From Actinacidiphila bryophytorum (GTDB lineage Bacteria > Actinomycetota > Actinomycetes > Streptomycetales > Streptomycetaceae): a stretch of DNA of 64,000 nucleotides. Shown here one piece after another: positions 8,776 through 16,855 of this stretch. Below the pieces are notes generated by a model. That model saw nothing but the letters and a program-made list of their open reading frames with translations, made no database searches and had not been told where the DNA came from. The DNA is taken from assembly GCF_016916835.1 (NCBI RefSeq), contig NZ_JAFFIX010000011.1:124001-188000 (forward strand). Direction: 5' to 3'. The position numbers were made by a program, and so were the translations under genes. Numbering within the stretch: position 1 is the stretch's first letter; every line of letters starts with the position of its first letter.

Positions 8776-8854
8776 CCCCCCGGGGTTCCCCCGCGCCCCT
8801 TCGGTTACCGCCGCTTGCTGTGGCGTTGCCTTCTCCCCGCCCGTCCGGGCTGGT

Positions 8855-9007
8855 CGCGCAGTTCCCCGCGCCCCCAGGTGGGTGCCACTTGCGGCGCGCT
8901 CGCACCTTTCGGTGCGTTGTGGTTGCGCGCGCAGTTCCCCGCGCCCCTGGGGGGGTGCCCCCTTCCCGCAGGGTGAGCGTTTTTAAGGGGCGCGGGGAAC
9001 TGCGCGC
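8855..9007. terminator. Streptomyces-type repeated GC hairpin between convergent genes
   Basis: The 277-nt gap between the convergent GntR and amidohydrolase genes holds a perfect 22-bp inverted repeat (8927-8948 and 8986-9007, core GCAGTTCCCCGCGCCCC) around a 37-nt loop, and a further direct copy of the core at 8855-8874. I recognise this element as a family found many times between Streptomyces genes. Placed between two converging transcripts it probably acts as a bidirectional terminator. Confidence 0.65.
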
Positions 9008-9052
9008 CCCGCCCGAATGGGCGGAAAGAAGGCAACGCACCGCAAGGGGCAG

Positions 9053-9880
9053 TCACAGGCCGTAGACGCGGGCGGCGGTGGTGCCGAAGAGGGCGGCGCG
9101 GTCGGACGGGGAGAGGCCGGTGGCGGCGGACTCCGCGACGGCGAGGACGGCGCCGTAGGGGGCGGCGAGGGTGCAGACGGGCCAGTCGGAGCCGAAGAGG
9201 GTGCGGGCCGGCCCGAAGACGTCCAGCACATGCCGTGCATACGGCAGAAGGTCGGCCGGCTCCCAGCCGGCCCAGGTGGCCTCGGTCACCAGCCCCGACA
9301 GCTTGCAGCTGACATTGGGCAGCGCGCCCAGCGCAGCAAGCTGCGCGGCCCACGGCTCCCACCCGCCGGAGGCGATCTCCGGCTTGCCGGCGTGGTCGAG
9401 CACGAACCGCAGTTCCGGCAGCGCGGCAGCAGTCTCCAGCGCCGCGGGCAGCTCGCGCGGGGTGACGAGCAGGTCGTAGGCGAGTCCCGCGGCGGCGACC
9501 GTGGCGAGGCCGCGGCGGACGGCGGCGCGGGCCAGCCACCAGGGGTCGGGCTCGTCCTGGACCTGGTGGCGTATCCCGACGAGCGGGCCGGTCAGCGAGG
9601 CGAGGACGTCGGGGAGCGCGGGGTCGGTGAGGTCGGCCCAGCCGACGACGCCGGCGATGCGGCCGCCGGACGCCTCCGCGACGGCGAGCAGTTCGCGGGT
9701 CTCGTCCAGCGAGGAGCTGGACTGGACGACGACGGTGGCGTCGATGCCGTGCCGGTCCAGCAGCGGCTGGAGTTCGGCGAAGTCGAAGCTGCGGGCGATG
9801 GGGTCGAGTTCCGGTCCGGTCAGCCACGGCTGGGGCCGTCTGGTGAGGTCCCACAGGTGGTGGTGGGCGTCGATGCGCAT
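9053..9880 (-). CDS. Amidohydrolase family protein, probable L-fuconolactone hydrolase
   Basis: A 275-residue TIM-barrel hydrolase of the amidohydrolase_2 / COG3618 lactonase group. The N-terminus MRIDAHHHLWD carries the HxH metal motif, LDHAGKPEI supplies a mid-barrel His, and FGSDWPVC near the C-terminus supplies the catalytic Asp. In the oxidative L-fucose pathway such proteins open L-fucono-lactone to L-fuconate. It is the last gene of the operon and starts 2 nt after the aldo/keto reductase stop. The assignment to fuconolactone rests on the adjacent fuconate dehydratase; related enzymes act on rhamnono- or galactono-lactone. Confidence 0.8.
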   Translation of the reverse strand: MRIDAHHHLWDLTRRPQPWLTGPELDPIARSFDFAELQPLLDRHGIDATVVVQSSSSLDETRELLAVAEASGGRIAGVVGWADLTDPALPDVLASLTGPLVGIRHQVQDEPDPWWLARAAVRRGLATVAAAGLAYDLLVTPRELPAALETAAALPELRFVLDHAGKPEIASGGWEPWAAQLAALGALPNVSCKLSGLVTEATWAGWEPADLLPYARHVLDVFGPARTLFGSDWPVCTLAAPYGAVLAVAESAATGLSPSDRAALFGTTAARVYGL

Positions 9881-9882
9881 GG

Positions 9883-10872
9883 CTACTCCCCCGCGGCGGG
9901 GCCGGTCGCGAGCGGCAGCGGCACGTCGGGGTCGAGCAGGCCGCGTTCGACGAGGGCGTGCCACATCGCGTCGGGGATGTCGTGGCCGAACATCGCGGTG
10001 TTGTCGCGCACTTCGTCCGCGCTCGCGGCGCCGACGACGGCGGAGACCACGCTGGGGTGGGCGAAGGGGTAGCGCAGGGCGGCGGCCCGCAGCGGGACGC
10101 CGAACTCGCCGCACACCGCGGCCATGGCGAGTGCCCGGTCGAGGAGTGCCTGCGGGGCGGCGGCGTAGTCGTAGTGCGCCCCGGGCCTGGGATCGGCGAG
10201 CAGCCCGGAGTTGTAGACGCCGCCGACGACGACCTGGGTGCCGCGGCGTTCGCACACCGGCAGCAGGTCGTCGTGGGCGGTGCGGTCCAGCAGGGTCCAG
10301 CGGCCCGCGCACAGCACGACGTCGACGTCGAGGTCGGCGACGAGCCGGGCGAGGACGTCGCTGTGGTTCATGCCGAAGCCGATCGCCTTGACCATGCCCT
10401 GGTCGCGCAGTTCCGCGAGCGCGGGGAAGCCGGTGGCGTAGACCTCGGGCAGGTGGTTCTCGACGTCGTGCAGGTAGACGATGTCGACGGCGTCCACGCC
10501 GAGCCGGCTCAGCGAGCCCTCCAGCGTGGCGCGGATGCCGTCGGCGGTGAAGTCCCAGACCCTGGCCCGGTCGGGGACGTCGGTGAAGCCCTGCCCGTCC
10601 GGCAGCTCCCCCGCTTCCAGGTCGCGCAGCCGCCGCCCGACCTTGGTGGACAGCACGTAGGAGGCGCGGTCCCGGCCGGCCAGCGCCCGGCCGAGCCGCT
10701 CTTCCGAGCGGCCCAGGCCGTAGTGCGGGGCGGTGTCGAGGTAGGTGACGGGGTGCCCGGCGTCGAAGGCGGCGGCCACGGTGGCCTCCGCCTCCTCGTC
10801 GGTGACGGTGCGGTAGAGGTTGGCCAGTGGCGCGCAGCCGAGGCCGAGCCGGGGCAGTGCCGGTACGGGCAT
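9883..10872 (-). CDS. Aldo/keto reductase, probable L-fucose (D-threo-aldose) 1-dehydrogenase
   Basis: A 329-residue aldo/keto reductase. The catalytic tetrad is visible: Asp and Tyr in YLDTAPHYGLGRSEERLG, Lys in VLSTKVGR, His in DIVYLHDVE. The subfamily with GLGCAPLANLYR at the N-terminus includes D-threo-aldose 1-dehydrogenases, which oxidise L-fucose to its lactone with NAD(P)+. The ATG at 10872 gives the conserved PRLGLGCA start. It lies between the permease gene and the lactonase-like gene in one minus-strand operon, matching the first enzymatic step. Other aldoses such as L-galactose or D-arabinose could also be substrates. Confidence 0.82.
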   Translation of the reverse strand: MPVPALPRLGLGCAPLANLYRTVTDEEAEATVAAAFDAGHPVTYLDTAPHYGLGRSEERLGRALAGRDRASYVLSTKVGRRLRDLEAGELPDGQGFTDVPDRARVWDFTADGIRATLEGSLSRLGVDAVDIVYLHDVENHLPEVYATGFPALAELRDQGMVKAIGFGMNHSDVLARLVADLDVDVVLCAGRWTLLDRTAHDDLLPVCERRGTQVVVGGVYNSGLLADPRPGAHYDYAAAPQALLDRALAMAAVCGEFGVPLRAAALRYPFAHPSVVSAVVGAASADEVRDNTAMFGHDIPDAMWHALVERGLLDPDVPLPLATGPAAGE

Positions 10873-10916
10873 ACGGGGTGTCTTCCTGCTTCGCTGGGAG
10901 GGGCGGTGGGCTCGGG

Positions 10917-11954
10917 TCAGTCCTGCTTCTCGCCGCTGGCGAAGCGGGAGATGATCAGGGCGACGATGATGATGGCACCGTAGAGGAACTTGTCCCACAG
11001 CGGCGGCACACCGCCCAGCGTCGTGACGTTCACGACGAGTTGCAGGCTCACGACGCCGGTGAGGGCGCCGAAGAGGGTGCCGCGCCCGCCGTTGAGGCTG
11101 ACCCCGCCGATGACGGTGGCGGCGAAGACCTGGAAGATCCAGCCGTCGCCCTGGGTGGCGGAGATGGCGCCGTAGTGTCCGGCGTAGAGCACACCGGCGA
11201 AGGCGGCGATCAGGCCGCCGAGCGCCAGCACGATCCAGGTGATCCGGTCGACCCGGATGCCGGCGGCCCTGGCCGCCTCGGTGTTGCCGCCGATCGCGTA
11301 CAGCGCCCGGCCGTGCCGCAGGTAGCCGAGGGCGAGGCCGCCGGCGACGAAGAGCAGCAGGCAGATCCACACCGCGGCGGGGGCGCCCATCCACTCGGTC
11401 TTGCCGAGGTAGGAGAAGGACGCGGGGACCGCGACGATGGACTTGCCCTGGGCGACGCCGTCCTGCAGGCCGCGCAGCATGGTGAGCATGCCGAGCGTGG
11501 CGATGAAGCCGTTGACCCGCAGTTTGAGGATCAGGAAGCCGTTGACGGCGCCGATGACCAGGCCGACGGCCAGGCAGACCGGGATGGAGGACCAGGTCGG
11601 GAAGAGGCCGATGCCGTGGAAGGTGGCGGGGCCGCTGCTGGGCAGCACCAGCCACATCGCGATGACGGGCGCGACGCCGATGGTGGACTCCAGCGACAGG
11701 TCCATCCGGCCGCATATCAGGATCATCGCCTCGGCGAGCACCAGCAGGCTCAGTTCGCTGCTCTGCTGGAGCACGCCGATGAGGTTGTCCGAGGTCAGGA
11801 AGACGGGCGACACGATGAAGCCGATGACGCCCAGCACGAAGATCACCGGGATCAGCGACAGGTCCCGGTAGCGGCTGAGCTGGAAGCGCGGTGCCGCGGT
11901 CCTGGGTGTGCCGGTGACGGCCAGGTCGGCGCTCAACTGGGTGGTCTCACTCAT
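10917..11954 (-). CDS. Sugar ABC transporter permease (RbsC/BPD_transp_2 family)
   Basis: A 345-residue membrane protein with 8-10 predicted hydrophobic helices starting at LIPVIFVLGVIGFIVSPVF. Family markers are ILICGRMDLSLESTIGV and VNGFIATLGMLTMLRGLQDG, and the cytoplasmic EAA-like loop GNTEAARAAGIRVDRITW that contacts the ATPase. The ATG at 11954 overlaps the stop of the ATPase gene as ATGA, implying translational coupling. A single permease gene indicates a homodimer, as in ribose-type transporters. The context assigns it to uptake of the sugar degraded by the flanking enzymes, probably L-fucose. Confidence 0.9.
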   Translation of the reverse strand: MSETTQLSADLAVTGTPRTAAPRFQLSRYRDLSLIPVIFVLGVIGFIVSPVFLTSDNLIGVLQQSSELSLLVLAEAMILICGRMDLSLESTIGVAPVIAMWLVLPSSGPATFHGIGLFPTWSSIPVCLAVGLVIGAVNGFLILKLRVNGFIATLGMLTMLRGLQDGVAQGKSIVAVPASFSYLGKTEWMGAPAAVWICLLLFVAGGLALGYLRHGRALYAIGGNTEAARAAGIRVDRITWIVLALGGLIAAFAGVLYAGHYGAISATQGDGWIFQVFAATVIGGVSLNGGRGTLFGALTGVVSLQLVVNVTTLGGVPPLWDKFLYGAIIIVALIISRFASGEKQD

Positions 11955-13510
11955 TCCTCGGCTCCCTTGTCGCCGCCCGCGCCCGCGGGCAGCCCTTCCA
12001 TCGCCGAGACCAGGTCCCGGTCGGTCCATCCGCTGCCGAACTCGGCGATCACCCGCCCGTGGAAGAGCGCGATCACCCGGTCGCAGACCCGCAGGTCGTC
12101 GAGTTCGTCGGAGACGATGACGGCCGCGTCGCCCCGGTCGGCGACCCCGCGGACGACGCCGAGCAGCGCGTCCTTGGACTTCACGTCGACGCCCGCGGTG
12201 GGCCGGATGGCCACCAGCACCCGCGGGTCGCGGGCCAGCGCCCGCGCGATGACGACCTTCTGCTGGTTGCCGCCCGACAGGTCGGAGACCGGCTGGGCGG
12301 GTCCTGAGGTCTTGATGTCCAGCGAGTCGATCATCCGCTGGGCGAAGGTGCGGGTCCGCGACGGCAGGACGGTGCCGTACGGACCGAGCTGGTCGGTCAC
12401 GGTGAGGGTGGCGTTCTCCGCGACGCTGCGGCCCAGCACCAGTCCCTGCCGGTGCCGGTCCTCGGGGACGTAGCCGATGCCGGCGTTCAGCGCGTGCGGC
12501 ACGCTGCCCGGCCGTACGCCCCTGCCGTCGACCGAGGCGCTGCCACCGGTGGCCTTGCGCAGGCCCACCAGCGTCTCGCCGAGCGCGGTGTTGCCGCTTG
12601 CGGTGGCGCCGGCCAGGCCCAGGACCTCACCGGCGCGCACCGCGAAGTCGATCGGCTGGAAGACGCCGTCCAGGGCGAGCCCTTCGGCCCGCAGCACGGT
12701 GTCGCCGGCCGCCGGCTCCGCCGGCTGCTGCGCGGGCGACGACTTGGCGTGCCAGGTCGTCGCGGCCTGCGCCGCCTCGCCCGTCATGGCCGCCACGAGG
12801 TCCGCCTTGCCCAGCTCCGCGACGGGCGCGGTGAGGATGTGGCGGGCGTCGCGGTAGACCGTGACGGTGCTGCACAGGTCGTAGACCTCCTGCAGGTGGT
12901 GCGAGATGAACAGGAACGCGACGCCCTGCTGCTGCAGTTCGCGCAGCTTGGTGAACAGCCGCTCGATGCCTGCCGCGTCGAGCTGCGCGGTGGGCTCGTC
13001 CAGGATGATGAAGCGGGCGCCGAAGGACAGTGCCCGGGCGATCTCCACGAACTGGCCCTGCTCCACGGTGAGGTCGGCGGCCCGGGTGGCGGGGTCGACG
13101 TCGACGCCGTATTCGGCGAGCAGGTCGCGGGCGTCGGCGCGCAGCCGGGACCAGCGGATCCGGCCGCGCTCGAACCGGTTGAGGAACAGGTTCTCCGCGA
13201 CCGTCAGTTCCGGCACGACCATGGACTTCTGGTAGACGCAGGCGACCCTGGCCTGCCAGGCGGCGGTGTCACCCGGGGCGGGCGCGGGTTCGCCGTTGAA
13301 GGCGACCCGGCCCGCGTCGGGTGCGTGCAGCCCGGTCAGCACCGACACCAGGGTGGACTTGCCCGCACCGTTGCGGCCGACCAGCGCGTGCGAGTCGCCG
13401 ACCGCCACGGTGATGCCCACCTGGTCCAGCGCGACGGTGGGTCCGAAGCGCTTGACGACGCCCTCGGCGTGCACCGCGGGAGGCGGGGTTGAGGCCTGAC
13501 CGTTGCTCAT
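11951..13510 (-). CDS. Sugar ABC transporter ATPase, two nucleotide-binding domains
   Basis: A 519-residue RbsA/MglA-type protein with two fused ATPase domains. Domain 1 has Walker A GRNGAGKST, a non-standard signature LTVEQGQ and Walker B FIILDEPTAQLD. Domain 2 has a good signature LSGGNQQKV, but its Walker A position is GATASGNTALGE and its Walker B reads LVAIRPTAGVD, where Arg replaces the catalytic Glu. One composite ATP site is therefore probably inactive, as is common in this family. It starts 6 nt after the binding-protein stop and overlaps the permease start by 4 nt, forming a complete importer. Confidence 0.9.
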   Translation of the reverse strand: MSNGQASTPPPAVHAEGVVKRFGPTVALDQVGITVAVGDSHALVGRNGAGKSTLVSVLTGLHAPDAGRVAFNGEPAPAPGDTAAWQARVACVYQKSMVVPELTVAENLFLNRFERGRIRWSRLRADARDLLAEYGVDVDPATRAADLTVEQGQFVEIARALSFGARFIILDEPTAQLDAAGIERLFTKLRELQQQGVAFLFISHHLQEVYDLCSTVTVYRDARHILTAPVAELGKADLVAAMTGEAAQAATTWHAKSSPAQQPAEPAAGDTVLRAEGLALDGVFQPIDFAVRAGEVLGLAGATASGNTALGETLVGLRKATGGSASVDGRGVRPGSVPHALNAGIGYVPEDRHRQGLVLGRSVAENATLTVTDQLGPYGTVLPSRTRTFAQRMIDSLDIKTSGPAQPVSDLSGGNQQKVVIARALARDPRVLVAIRPTAGVDVKSKDALLGVVRGVADRGDAAVIVSDELDDLRVCDRVIALFHGRVIAEFGSGWTDRDLVSAMEGLPAGAGGDKGAEE

Positions 13511-13516
13511 GTGCGC

Positions 13517-14554
13517 TCAGCTCTTTCCGAGCTGGTTGGCCCACAGGTTGGGGTCGTCCACGTTGTCCTTGGTCACCAGCGGGGCCGGCAGCTGGTCCTC
13601 CAGGCCGTTGGGGATGCTGACGATCGTGGAGTCGTGGTCGGTGGGACCGGGCTTGAAGGTCTGGCCCGCGAGGGCGGCCTTGGCGTAGTACAGCGCGTAC
13701 TTGGCGTAGAGGTCGGCGGGCTGGGAGATCGTGGCGTCGATCTGGCCGGCCTTGATGGCCTTGAACTCGTCGGGGATGCCGTCGTTGGAGATGATCGTGA
13801 TGTGGCCGGGGGTGCCGGGCGGCTTGAGCAGGTGCTTCTGCTCCAGCAGGGCGAGGGTCGGCTGCAGGAAGACACCGCCGGCCTGCATGTAGATGCCGTT
13901 GATGTCGGGGTCGGAGGCCAGCGTGGTCTGCAGCTTGGCCGAGGCGACGTCGCCCTTCCAGTCGGTGGCCAGCGCGATGACCTTGATGGCGGGGAACTTG
14001 GTCTTCATGCAGTCCGCGAACGCCTCGGAGCGGTCCCTGCCGTTGATCGAGTCCAGCGCCCCCTCGAACTCCACGACCTTGCCCTTGCCGCCGAGCTGCT
14101 TGCCCAGGTAGTCGCAGGCGTTGGTGCCGTACGCCTTGTTGTCGGCGCGCACCACCATGTAGACCTTGCCCTTGTCGGGGCGGGTGTCGACGCTGATCAC
14201 CGGGATGTTCTTGCCGGCCAGCTTGTCCAGCGTGGACGCGATGGCGCCGGTGTCCTGCGGGGCCATGACGATCGCCTTGGCGCCCTGGTCGGTGAAGGTC
14301 TGCACGTTGGCGACGAGCTTGCCGATGTCGTTCTGCGAGTTGGTGCGGGGCAGCGCGGACACCTCGCCGGCCTTGACGCCCTTTTCTATGTAGGTGTTGT
14401 AGGAGTTCCAGAAGTCGCTGTCGGAGCGGGGCAGGTCGATGCCCACCTTGCCGGAGGTGCCGGCCTTGTCGTCGCTGCCTCTGTTGCAGCCCGCGAGCGC
14501 GGTGACCGCGAGGAGGCCCGCAATCGCGGCGACGGTCGTGTTGCGCAGTCTCAT
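13517..14554 (-). CDS. Sugar ABC transporter substrate-binding lipoprotein
   Basis: A 345-residue periplasmic-binding-protein family 4 (ribose-type) protein. The N-terminus MRLRNTTVAAIAGLLAVTALAGC is a lipoprotein signal with lipobox LAGC (Cys 23), anchoring it to the outer face of the membrane. Sugar-binding landmarks include LPRSDSDFWNSYNTYIEKG, AIVMAPQDTGAIASTLDKL and PVISVDTRPDKG in the first lobe and IISNDGIPDEFKAIKAGQ in the second. It is followed 6 nt later by the ATPase and then by the permease. The ligand is inferred to be L-fucose or a related 6-deoxy or threo-aldose from the neighbouring enzymes. Confidence 0.9.
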   Translation of the reverse strand: MRLRNTTVAAIAGLLAVTALAGCNRGSDDKAGTSGKVGIDLPRSDSDFWNSYNTYIEKGVKAGEVSALPRTNSQNDIGKLVANVQTFTDQGAKAIVMAPQDTGAIASTLDKLAGKNIPVISVDTRPDKGKVYMVVRADNKAYGTNACDYLGKQLGGKGKVVEFEGALDSINGRDRSEAFADCMKTKFPAIKVIALATDWKGDVASAKLQTTLASDPDINGIYMQAGGVFLQPTLALLEQKHLLKPPGTPGHITIISNDGIPDEFKAIKAGQIDATISQPADLYAKYALYYAKAALAGQTFKPGPTDHDSTIVSIPNGLEDQLPAPLVTKDNVDDPNLWANQLGKS

Positions 14555-14645
14555 CGTCGAGTTCTGCCCTTCGAGAGTGTCGGCTCTGGTGGTACGGAGG
14601 TGCTGCCGGGGTGCTGCGGGGTCGTGCTGCGGTGGTGCGGGCCGG

Positions 14646-15434
14646 TCAGGTGGCGGGACGCAGGCGCAGGCCCTGCATTCCGCCGTCCACGGCGAGCGCG
14701 GTGCCGGTGACGCTCGCCGCGGCCGGGCTCGCCAGGTAGGCGATGGCCGCCGCGACCTCGTCGGCCGAGACCAGCCGGCCCAGCGGCTGCCGGGCGTCGA
14801 GTGCCGCGCGCTCGGCGGCCGGGTCCTCGGCCTGGTCGAGCAGCCGGCCGATCCACGGGGTGTCGGCGGTCCCGGGGTTGACGCAGTTGACCCGTACGCC
14901 CTCGCGTACGTGGTCGGCGGCCATCGCCAGGGTCAGCGAGAGGACCGCGCCCTTGCTCGCGCTGTACAGGGCACGCTGTGGCAGCCCCGCGGTCGCGGCG
15001 ATGGAGCAGGTGTGGGTGATCGAGGCGCAGCCGGGCCGTTCCAGGGCGGCCGCGCGCAGGTGGGGCAGCGCGGCGCGGGCGGCGCGGACCATGCCGAGGA
15101 CGTTGACGTCCAGCACCCGCGCCCACTCCTGGTCGGGGTTGTCCTCGACGGTGCCGATGGAGCCGATGCCGGCGTTGCTCACCAGGATGTGCAGGCCGCC
15201 GAGTTCGCGTACGGCGGCCTCGACCGCGTCGCGCACCTGGCTGTCGGAGGTGACGTCGGCGGCGACCGGGACGGTGCCCTCGGGGGCGCCGGCGGTGTCG
15301 CGGTCCAGGACGGCGACGCGGGCGCCGCGGGCGGTGAGCAGGGCCGCGGTGGCCGCGCCGATGCCGGAGGCGCCGCCGGTGACCAGGGCGGTCAGCCCGG
15401 CGAAGTCCTGTGCGGGGGTGGTGGTGCCGGTCAT
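14646..15434 (-). CDS. SDR oxidoreductase, probable 2-keto-3-deoxy-L-fuconate dehydrogenase
   Basis: A 262-residue classical short-chain dehydrogenase. The cofactor loop is [12 protein letters not shown], the acidic cofactor residue is in VAVLDRD (suggesting NAD+), SNAGIGS is the NAG motif, and catalytic Ser, Tyr and Lys appear in [10 protein letters not shown] and YSASKG. Its ATG overlaps the fucD stop as ATGA (15431-15434), so it is translationally coupled to the dehydratase and probably oxidises its product 2-keto-3-deoxy-L-fuconate to 2,4-diketo-3-deoxy-L-fuconate. An alternative is the fucose dehydrogenase step itself, since SDR enzymes also do that reaction in some bacteria. Confidence 0.83.
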   Translation of the reverse strand: MTGTTTPAQDFAGLTALVTGGASGIGAATAALLTARGARVAVLDRDTAGAPEGTVPVAADVTSDSQVRDAVEAAVRELGGLHILVSNAGIGSIGTVEDNPDQEWARVLDVNVLGMVRAARAALPHLRAAALERPGCASITHTCSIAATAGLPQRALYSASKGAVLSLTLAMAADHVREGVRVNCVNPGTADTPWIGRLLDQAEDPAAERAALDARQPLGRLVSADEVAAAIAYLASPAAASVTGTALAVDGGMQGLRLRPAT

Positions 15435-16747
15435 CGGATCCTCTCCTGTCGCTCCTGCCACACCGGGCCTTCGGGGAACCGGTAGTCGGCGAGTGTTTCC
15501 GGCACCATACGGGCGGAGAATCCGGGTGCGGAGGGGGCCTGGTAACGCCCGTTCTCCATGACGACCGGGTCGGTGAAGTGCTCGTGGAGGTGCGGGACGT
15601 ACTCGATCACCCGGTCGTCGAGGCTGCCGGAGACCGCGACGTAGTCGAACATCGCCAGGTGCTGGACCATCTCGCACAGGCCGACGCCGCCGGCGTGCGG
15701 GCAGACCGGGACGCCGAACTTGGCGGCCAGCAGCAGGATGGCGATGTTCTCGTTGACCCCGCCGACCCGGGCGGCGTCGATCTGGACGAAGTCCACCGCG
15801 CCGGCCTGCAGCATCTGCTTGAAGACCACCCGGTTGGCGACGTGCTCGCCGGTGGCGACCCTGGTGGGCTGCCCCTTGCGGACCGCGGCGTGCGCGAGCA
15901 CGTCGTCGGGGCTGGTGGGCTCCTCGATCCAGTAGGGGTCGTACGGCGCCAGCGCGTGCATCCACTCCACGGCGTCGGCCACGTCCCAGCGCTGGTTGGC
16001 GTCCACCGCGATGCGGATGTCGGGGCCGACCGCCTCGCGGGCCAGCCGCATCCTGCGCAGGTCGTCCTGCAGGTCCGCGCCGACCTTGAGCTTGATCTGC
16101 GCGAAGCCGGCGGCGACCGCCTCCTTGGCCAGCCGGGTCAGCTTCTCGTCGGAGTAGCCGAGCCAGCCGGGTTCCGTGGTGTAGGCGGGGTAGCCCTCCC
16201 GGCGCAGCGCCTCGGCGCGGGCGGCCCTGCCGGGCTCGGCCCTGCGCAGGATGTCGAGGGCCTCGTCGCGGGTCAGCGCGTCGCTGAGGTAGCGGAAGTC
16301 GACGAGGTCGACGAGCTGGTCCGGGCTCATGGACGCCAGCAGGTCCCAGACCGGCCGGCCCGCCTCCCGTGCGGCCAGGTCCCACGCGGCGTTGACCACC
16401 GCGCCGGCCGCCATGTGCATCACGCCCTTCTCCGGGCCGAGCCAGCGGAGTTGGGAGTCATGGGTGAGCAGCCGGTAGAAGGCGCCGAGGTCGCCGGTGA
16501 CACTGTCCACCGAGCGGCCGACGACGTAGGGTCGCAGGGTGCTGATCGCCGCGGCGACGACGTCGTTGCCGCGGCCGATCGTGAAGCACAGACCGTACCC
16601 CGCCAGTCCGCCGGGGGAATCCGTACGGAGCACGACGTAGGCGGCGGAGTAGTCGGGGTCGGGGTTCATGGCGTCCGAGCCGTCGAGCTGCTCCGAGGTC
16701 GGAAAGCGGATGTCGTACACGTCGACCTCGGTAATGGTCGGACTCAT
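15431..16747 (-). CDS. fucD: L-fuconate dehydratase (enolase superfamily)
   Basis: A 438-residue enolase-superfamily sugar-acid dehydratase, the length of characterised L-fuconate dehydratases. Catalytic residues are visible: the KxK pair in IKLKVGAD (K219/K221), metal ligands D249 (VDANQRWD), E275 ([10 protein letters not shown]) and E301 (ATGEH), and the catalytic H351 (CPHAGG). The N-terminal capping domain reads [22 protein letters not shown], typical of FucD. It removes water from L-fuconate to give 2-keto-3-deoxy-L-fuconate. It is the first gene of the minus-strand operon, with an inverted-repeat operator in its promoter. The symbol is used by family resemblance. Confidence 0.9.
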   Translation of the reverse strand: MSPTITEVDVYDIRFPTSEQLDGSDAMNPDPDYSAAYVVLRTDSPGGLAGYGLCFTIGRGNDVVAAAISTLRPYVVGRSVDSVTGDLGAFYRLLTHDSQLRWLGPEKGVMHMAAGAVVNAAWDLAAREAGRPVWDLLASMSPDQLVDLVDFRYLSDALTRDEALDILRRAEPGRAARAEALRREGYPAYTTEPGWLGYSDEKLTRLAKEAVAAGFAQIKLKVGADLQDDLRRMRLAREAVGPDIRIAVDANQRWDVADAVEWMHALAPYDPYWIEEPTSPDDVLAHAAVRKGQPTRVATGEHVANRVVFKQMLQAGAVDFVQIDAARVGGVNENIAILLLAAKFGVPVCPHAGGVGLCEMVQHLAMFDYVAVSGSLDDRVIEYVPHLHEHFTDPVVMENGRYQAPSAPGFSARMVPETLADYRFPEGPVWQERQERIR

Positions 16748-16765
16748 GCACACTCCCGTCGCGAG

Positions 16766-16800
16766 ACATCGGATCTTTTCTTGATGATCCGATGTATAGC
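16766..16800. promoter_or_regulatory. Inverted-repeat operator upstream of fucD
   Basis: A perfect 10-bp inverted repeat, ACATCGGATC (16766-16775) and GATCCGATGT (16786-16795), with a 10-nt spacer, 19-48 nt upstream of the fucD ATG on the complementary strand. The outer end (16788-16800) is identical over 13 nt to 8049-8061 upstream of the GntR gene. A one-mismatch copy of the half-site, GATCGGATGT, is at 16850-16859 at the start of the divergent gene. This fits dimer binding by the cluster's GntR regulator. Confidence 0.6.
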
Positions 16801-16855
16801 GGCGGGCGGGGGTGCTCGTCCAGGGGGAGACCGGAAGTTGTTGATAACAGATCGG

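Noticed and set aside
15431..15434. Apparent frameshift between fucD and the SDR gene (and similarly at 11951-11954 and 59875-59878)
   Set aside because: These are ATGA/GTGA stop-start overlaps between distinct complete proteins, typical of translational coupling.
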